This document shows, piece by piece, positions 1 through 6,767 of a stretch of 30,767 nucleotides of DNA (position 1 is the stretch's first letter; the number at the start of each line of letters is the position of its first letter). Source of the DNA: Symbiodinium natans (Eukaryota > Sar > Dinophyceae > Suessiales > Symbiodiniaceae); NCBI GenBank assembly GCA_905221605.1, contig CAJNDS010000448.1, positions 107,501 to 138,267 of the forward strand, written 5' to 3'. The notes under the pieces were generated by a model that searched no databases, was not told the DNA's origin, and was given only the letters and a program-made list of their open reading frames with translations. Made by a program: the position numbers and the translations under genes.

Positions 1-613
1 CGGCAGGTATGGCGGGCAATGCTTCGAGAGCAGACTGCAGACCAGCCCTTTCGGGGAGCCAGCAAAGAGGACGTACCTGGGAGCCCGGGCCTTGGCGTGG
101 GGATCATGGGGGTTGTTGTGAAAGAGGGGCCGTTTCTCCAAACAGTCTGCTGCCGTAAAGCTTCCAGCTCCCCATGAGGGGGCCCGAATACTGTTTTCAG
201 GCGTAAAAGGAAGCTTGGGACTCTCCATGCGGGGCTTGGCTTAGCTTTTGTGCTGGGTGACTTCCTCCGCCTGGCTTTGTCAGCTCAGCAGGAGGCTTGT
301 CTGATCTTGCGTCACAGTGTCAGCCAAGTTAAACCTCATTCTTTTGAAAGAGCCTCTCTAACGTACTGTAATAAGGACATGCTGCGGGAATCTGCGGGAC
401 CTCTGCAGGCTTGCTTTTAGGAGTCGCATGTCGCATCTCTTGGAATCCTACAGCGCTGAATCCAAATCGACGCTGTCACTCAACTCACCCAAGCTATAAA
501 CAACGGCCTCAGGGTTTAGAAAGGCTTCGTGTGCAGGGTTTATAAAGTTTCAGGGTCATAGTAGGGTTCAGGGTGATACTGGTAGCTAGGGACGGAGCGC
601 CTTCGGGCGCGCC
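1..613. other. Stretch without recognisable gene
   Basis: I see no convincing coding region, RNA gene or tandem repeat here. Base composition is mixed. A few scattered telomere-like words (for example around 505-575) may be decayed TTTAGGG-type repeats. Confidence 0.5.
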
Positions 614-874
614 ATGTCAACCAACCTCCGCCGCAGCGACCGCATGCGTCGGGTGGTGGTCCAGCTGCTTTCCGGACTGGGCTTGATTGCCCTGCACCTT
701 GGCATTTCGGGTTACGTTGGTACCTGGGGGCTGAAGAAGGTTTTTTTTTCAGGCCACAGGGCCCCTCTAGAAGCGATGCTCAAGGGGGGGAGGTTCAGGG
801 TTCCAGGCATGTCGGAGGTCCCGGTAGGTGGACTGAAACGGGGCAGGGGTCTGGTTTACTGTAGGCAGGGTTGA
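614..874 (+). CDS. Short hydrophobic ORF, possible first exon
   Basis: The reading frame starts at a true ATG. It has a basic N-terminus (MSTNLRRSDRMRRVVV) followed by one hydrophobic segment at about residues 14-36 that could be a signal anchor or a membrane or organelle-targeting segment. After about residue 40 the sequence becomes low complexity (poly-T, poly-G), so only about 614-735 is likely to be coding, perhaps as an exon ending near a GT. I recognise no family. It lies on the same strand as and upstream of the NCLX-like exchanger exons and could be that gene's N-terminal exon. That is inference only: the gap is about 2 kb and nothing ties the two together. Confidence 0.25.
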   Translation: MSTNLRRSDRMRRVVVQLLSGLGLIALHLGISGYVGTWGLKKVFFSGHRAPLEAMLKGGRFRVPGMSEVPVGGLKRGRGLVYCRQG

Positions 875-1068
875 GAGCTTTTTTTCTTTGGGGGGGCTCT
901 TGTTTATGGAGACGGCGCCTCTAAGAGGCCGTGCGAGTAACAACAATTTCTGGGGCTCGGGGTGGGGGGTTGGGGGGGGGGGTAATCACGTGACTTGGGA
1001 CTGCACACCTGCAACTCCAAAGCCTGAACCCCTAATCCCCAAAGACCTAAACCCTTGCTGCTTAATTC

Positions 1069-1180
1069 GGGGTTTATAAGCAAAACGTGCCCGCGCCTAG
1101 GCGAGAGCGCAATTTCAAGCAAAAAATGTGTCCGAAACTTCAAAACAAGACCCCCTAGAAAAAAACACAACAAACAAACG
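1069..1180. repeat. Dispersed repeat, copy 1
   Basis: This stretch of about 112 bp contains AGCAAAACGTGCCCGCGCCT, then AGGCGAGAGCGC, then an A-rich tail with GACCCCCTAGAAAA and ending ACGATC. It recurs at 1446-1562 with roughly 85% identity by eye. A shorter related piece (TGGCGAGAGCACTATTTCGAAC) lies near 1357-1380. No protein function is apparent. Confidence 0.65.
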
Positions 1181-1445
1181 ATCCTTAAACCCAAAAGAAT
1201 AGTCCAAGCAGTGCGAACCCAAATCCTGAAACCTGAACCCTAAACTTTGAACCTTGAACCCTGAAGAAGAATCAACTTGAAGCCACTTTCAGGATCCAGT
1301 GCACAAGTCTGTTGGGTTACAACCAAAGCACAATTCCAGAAAATCATGCCTGCGCTGTGGCGAGAGCACTATTTCGAACCTGAACTGCCGGAGCCATAAC
1401 TCAGAAAAAACTTCCCGAGCCGAAAATCGCCATTTGAAAGTTCAA

Positions 1446-1562
1446 CATGGGGAATGAGCAAAACGTACCCGCGCCTAGGCGAGAGCGCAAATTCGAGCAA
1501 AAGACGCGTCCAAAACTTCAAAAAAAAGGGACCCCCTGGAAAAAAACAACAAAAAAAACGAT
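1446..1562. repeat. Dispersed repeat, copy 2
   Basis: This is the second copy of the 1069-1180 repeat in the same orientation, about 380 bp downstream. The A-rich 3' part followed by ACGATC suggests a retrotransposed or SINE-like origin, but I see no RNA polymerase III box or target-site duplication to prove it. Confidence 0.65.
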
Positions 1563-1778
1563 CAGGCTTCGAGCGAAAATGCATTTTTCCAAAAAAATGA
1601 CCTAACCCTTCAGTGTTTTCGAGCCCTGCAAATGCTGCGGTGATCACGAAAATGTGTGTTTTACTTGGGTTTTCAGCCCCCGACGCGAAAAATGTAAACA
1701 CAGAATGTGTTCAGTCACACGGCCTCTTACGGGCGCCGCCACCTTGTTTATGGATGGACTTTGGGTGGCTACTGTCGG

Positions 1779-1915
1779 ACCCCTGCACGCACACACGCGC
1801 GCACACGCAAACGCACATACGCTCACACGCACGGACACATGCGAACACGCGTGAACACGTGCACAGGCGCACGCAATCAATCCCGCACGTGCACGCGCGC
1901 AGACGTGCGCGCACA
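1779..1915. repeat. CA/CG-rich low-complexity tract
   Basis: Alternating purine-pyrimidine sequence dominated by CACA and CGCG dinucleotides, in principle able to form Z-DNA. Long open frames on both strands here are a by-product of the composition and not genes. Confidence 0.75.
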
Positions 1916-2047
1916 GAAATCGAGAAGGGTTCCAGGCTGGCAAGATCAAAGCTCCCTCGGCCGTGCGCGAGCGTGTCGAAACAACAGCAACCTAAACCCC
2001 AAACAGACCAAATAAATAGCCTGAACAGACCGAAGAAACCTAAATAA

Positions 2048-2640
2048 CCTAAGCAACCCGAAACTCGAGACCCGAAACCGATTCAGGCTCGTGGTGGTTC
2101 TCGGGTCCGCATCGACCCATTACGGCTATCGCGTGCCGTGCGATGGGGGTGACAGTGACTCCCAAGCCCTCTTCGACTACATGACTCTTGTTCCGGTTTA
2201 AGGTGGCTATTTTTTGACCGGGTTTAGATGAACATCTTGTTTGGGAAGGCGTTCAGGTTTGTTCAGTATTGTTCAGTCACTTGAGGCTTTAGGGCCGAAG
2301 TTGGGCCAAGGTTGGCAGCCACGGGCCTTGATTGCTAGAGTGCATTTTGCCCTTGCGCACAGCCTTGACCCTGCATCTTTGCGGCCTGTGCCTGTCCAGT
2401 GTAGTCGCAACCAAGCGGATGAGGTCCTTCTATGCTTGCTCCGAGCTACTGCCGAGCCCAGTAAAGGCTGGGGTTGTTGGAATGAGGAAATTTGGGGTCT
2501 AAGGTTCTCTTATGGGATTGCAGAGGGTACCTAAAAAGAGAAGTCAGCCGGGGGAAGCTCCTTTGCAAACGAGGCTGAACCCTGCACCCCTAACCGAAAG
2601 CCTCTGCTGTTGCAGAGAGTGCTTGCAGATATGCCCGTTG
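2048..2640. other. Stretch without recognisable gene
   Basis: No recognisable coding, RNA or repeat structure. Short open frames encode nothing with a familiar motif. Confidence 0.45.
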
Positions 2641-2649
2641 TCTCTCTAC

Positions 2650-2703
2650 ACCCTATACCCTATACCCTAAACCCTAAACCCTCAACCCTAACCCTTAAAC
2701 CCG
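2650..2703. repeat. Telomere-type repeat (CCCTAAA on +)
   Basis: Interstitial block of CCCTATA, CCCTAAA and CCCTCAA units, the complement of the TTTAGGG telomere repeat used by dinoflagellates and plants. It sits just upstream of the exchanger exon starting at about 2731. Confidence 0.8.
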
Positions 2704-2730
2704 CTCCTAACGACACCCCCCTCCTCGCAG

Positions 2731-2793
2731 CTTTGTGCCTGGAGGCAGTCCTCTTGCTTCTCTGGCTGGGGCTCCTGATCGGCCTCCTGGTGG
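2731..2793 (+). other. Exchanger exon: first transmembrane helix
   Basis: After the acceptor-like CTCCTCGCAG the frame reads LCLEAVLLLLWLGLLIGLLV, which fits the TM helix just before the alpha-1 region in CCX proteins. A GT donor may lie at about 2791. The frame stops in TGA at about 2799-2801, so splicing is required. Confidence 0.6.
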
Positions 2794-3449
2794 GGGCCTG
2801 AGGCTACAGGGCCCCGAAATCCCCCCTGTCCGGATTGGCTACAAGGGTGTACGCGCTCGGCCCAGCACGGGCTCCAACAAAAGGATTAGGAACAGATGGC
2901 TGCACAGGCTTGCTTGTGGCTTCAGTCTGCCTGTCTTTTGTGTTCTCGGGCGTTCCTGTGGGCCATGTGGACAAGGAAGTGGTATGCATGGAGCATGATT
3001 GTTGATGCAGGGGATGAGGAGATGATCGCCCGCATACAAGTGCTGAAGCATACGTTTGTACTTGGTTTCGGATCGGATTTGGTCTGGTTAAGGGTTCTTG
3101 AGGATATGGCTTGAAGCTCGATTACCTTATTTCGTGCTGAGCATAACCTGAGCGAATAACGGAACATGCTCGCTGTCGCGTGCGTCATTAGAGTGACACA
3201 GAGAAGCCCTTACTTTTTTATTTTGTCAGTGTGTGTGTGTGTGTGTTTTTTTTTTTGGGGGGGGTAGGGGGTAAGTTTAGAAGTTTAGGGTGCACGAACT
3301 TCAGGGGAGCGGTTGCCTTCTTACAGAGGCCCTGGTGTCCGCTGGGAGCGTGCACCCGTACATCCCGTGCCCGTGCGGTAAAGGTCTGACCTATTGGGGA
3401 ACCCTTACATACCCCGTACACACCCATCACATATGCGCCTTATATGCCC

Positions 3450-3483
<34 letters not shown>

Positions 3484-6400
3484 TGCAGCGTCGCTGCCCC
3501 CCCCCCCCACCCCCCCCCCCCCCCCCCCACCCCCCCCCCCACCCCCCCCCCACCCCCCCCCCCCCACCCCCCCCCCACCCCCCCCCACCCCATGGTACCC
3601 CCCCCATGCTCCCCCCCCCCCCCCCTCCCCGCCCCCCCCCTGTGGTTTGGGCCCCCCTGTGGGGTGGTGTGATTGGGGTTTGGGTTTGTTTAGGGTTTAG
3701 GGTTTAGGGTTAAGGGTTGAGGGTTGAGGGTTTAGGGTTTAGGGTTTTAGGGTTTAGGGTTTAGGGTTTAGGGTTTAGGGTCCCCGCCCCGCCCCCCTGT
3801 GGTTTGGGCCCCCCTGTGGGGTGCTGTGGTTGGGGTTTGGGTTGAGGGTTGAGGGTTTAGGGTTTAGGGTTTAGGGTTTAGGGGTTTACGGGTTTACGGG
3901 TTTAGGGGTTTTTGGGTTTTGCGTTTAGGGTTTAGGGTTTAGAGTTTAGGGTTTCGGGTTTAGGGTTTAGCGGGGGTAGGGGGGGGGGGGGGGTGGGGGG
4001 GACCATGGGGGGGGGGGGTGGGGGGGGGGGGGGGTAACCGACACGGGACACGGAACCATATATACCCCGTATACCCCTACCCTGCATATACCCCTTCCTG
4101 TACCCCCATAAGCTCTGACCCCACTGGAGCCTTTGAGCAAAGAGGCGAGCACTGCGGACGACTACTTTGTGCCTCAGCTTGAAGCCCTCTCCCACTGCCT
4201 GGGCCTTCAGGACTCATTTGCAGGGTTTGGGGTTTAGGGTTTAGGGTTTAGGGTTAAGGGCTTCAGGACTCATTTGCAGGGTTTTGGCTTTGGGGTCACA
4301 AGCGTCCTAGTTCGTGTCAATGGTGGCACTGTTATGCGATCAAAGGGTGTTTCCCTTGCTTGGACAAGCTCGGGGCCTTGGGCCTTCGGAAGAATCGTTG
4401 CGACGTTTCTTAGGGCAAAAGTTCCTTGTGAACCCCCCTCAGTTGAAAGGCATCGTTTTGGAGACAGGAGTGCCTAGTGGCAGTTGAGCTGCAGATGCTT
4501 GTGTGTGTGTGTGTACCTCCCGGGCTTCCGAAGAGGAGGATGTGGCTGGTGTCACCCTGCTTGCGTTGGGCAACGGCATGCCTGATGTGATGACGGCCTG
4601 TAGCTCCATCAACAAGGCCAGGCGCTTCTGGTGTGGTGTTGTCCGCAAGTTTTGCACCCGGACTCGGGTTTCAACTGAGGGTTCCGGGTTCAGCATCTTG
4701 GGGTTTTTCTTGGCTGGGTCCTGGAGCCGGGCTGCAGAGACTTGAGGCGAATGACCTGCCGCTGACAATGGGTGAGTTCCTGGGCGCCGCGAACTTCATT
4801 GTCATCTTCGTTCTGGCCTGCATCTTGCTTGTGACTGTGTCCCCCTTGGGAATTTATTTTCTATCTTTGTCTATAAAAAGCCCAAGAGGATATTCAACGT
4901 ACTATTTTTATTAAGGTTCTATAAGGGGAGTATAGGTGAATCCGGGGCCGACCGAAGTGGACGGCTGGCCCTTCCTGCGCGACTCGATTGCGTGCTTGCT
5001 CGTCGTGGTGTTCATGGTCGTGATCACCTGGGACAACCACATTACCCTGGCTGAGACTTTGTGGGAACTGCACTTATGAAGCCCCCTAAGCCCCCTAAGC
5101 CCCTGAGTAGGTTTTAAGTAGATGTGTACTTTGTGGTGCTTTACTGTAACTTTAGATCCCTAGCCTTTTTGGGTTTATTGGGGTTTCCTAGTAAGGCAGC
5201 TAGAAATAAGTGCAGCCAAGGAAAGCATGTCCTTCTTTTGGGTTTATGCTGGGTACATTGCTCTGGTCCTCCTGCCTGGACGCCTGTGTTTCCGAACGGC
5301 ACATGCCCGGGCCCTTGAGTCCGAGGTGGAGCTCGTCCTTGAACAAGCACAGATGGGGTCAAGCAGCTTCCCTGCAGAATGCGTTCGTTAATAGTCTGAG
5401 ATCTTTTCCTGGTTGGCGCTTTGCACGAATGGCAAGGCACTGCCTCAGCAGCGTCGATAGAGTTGGAGCGGCTCGCATTTCGGGGCTCACATGCGTAACA
5501 ACAACTAAAGCCAGTCGAAGGCGAAGGCCGCAACAGATGAAGCAGGGTCTTTGAAACTGGGCGCAGAATGCCAGGACAGCTGTGAACCAAATGGCCACAC
5601 AGGAGGTTCTTTGTTGTGTTCTTTGTTGTGCCAAGATCCATATGATTGTTTTTGGGACTCAAATCTTCGAAGTCGAAGGAACTGCTGGCTCGTGTAAGTC
5701 CAGCACGTAGGGGGGACGCAGTGACTTCTCTAAGTAGCAACACACAGACGACCGCCCTCGTTACACCTGCAGTTGCCACGCATGCTGCTTGCCTTTCGCA
5801 TCACAGGCAGCTGGGCCGACGATGAGCCTACGAGCCCAACGGATGGAAGCTTCCTTCCCCTGGCCTCCGAGTCGGAGGCCGAAGACTTCGAGGAGGGGAA
5901 GCTGGTCGTGCCGGGCTTGCAGATGTACCCAAGGCAGACCACCCTGGGCCTCTTCTTGGCCACCTTGGAGCTGCCCTTCACTTTGGCCCGGAGCCTCTGC
6001 ATCCCCTCGGCCACCTGGAGCCAGAAGGAGCGGCTGTTGGCGGCGGCCTGCCCTGCTTGTGGTGTGCTCTTCATGTTCCTCTCTTACGGTGGCTGGGGGG
6101 CCTTCCAGGCCTCCAGTGGCATCCCAGACTGGGCGCTGGCTTTGGCGGCGGGTTCCTTGGCCAGCCTGGCCGTGCTCTGCGCCTCAAGCCCAGGACACCC
6201 GCCAGCCTGGCACCTGATGCTCCTGCTTTGGGCCGTCGCCACGGCCGTCAGCTGGTTCTTGGGCTCGGAAGCAAAGTGTGTCCAAGAAGGAGTGAAGTTA
6301 CCGTTCTTTTTGCTCCGCGGAGCCACCACCAGCAACAGCCAAGGTTTAACTTGCTGGCCAACGAGTGCGTGGCAGTACTGGAGGCCTTCGGCCTGAATCT

Positions 6401-6707
6401 GGGGATCTCCTCCTCGGTGCTGGGCATCACGGTGCTTGCCTGGGGCAACTCTGTGGGCGACCTCGCCCCTGGGCTGCCCTTATCCGCTCTTGATCAAGCA
6501 TGTCCTCGGTGCTTTGCGTGTGCTGTCAACACGTGGAGTTCCAGGGCACTTCTAACCCCAACTAGAACTGCACTGATGAAGCCCCCTAAGCCCCCTAAGT
6601 AGGCTCTAAGTAGACTTATAACTGAACTATAACTGCACTTATGAATCCCCTTATACGCCCCCTAAGTAGGCTCTAAACCCTAAACCCTAAACCCTAAACC
6701 CTAAACC

Positions 6708-6767
<60 letters not shown>

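Noticed and set aside
3290-3707. Plus-strand frames rich in Pro and IYIYIY
   Set aside because: They are direct translations of poly-C and (TA)n tracts.
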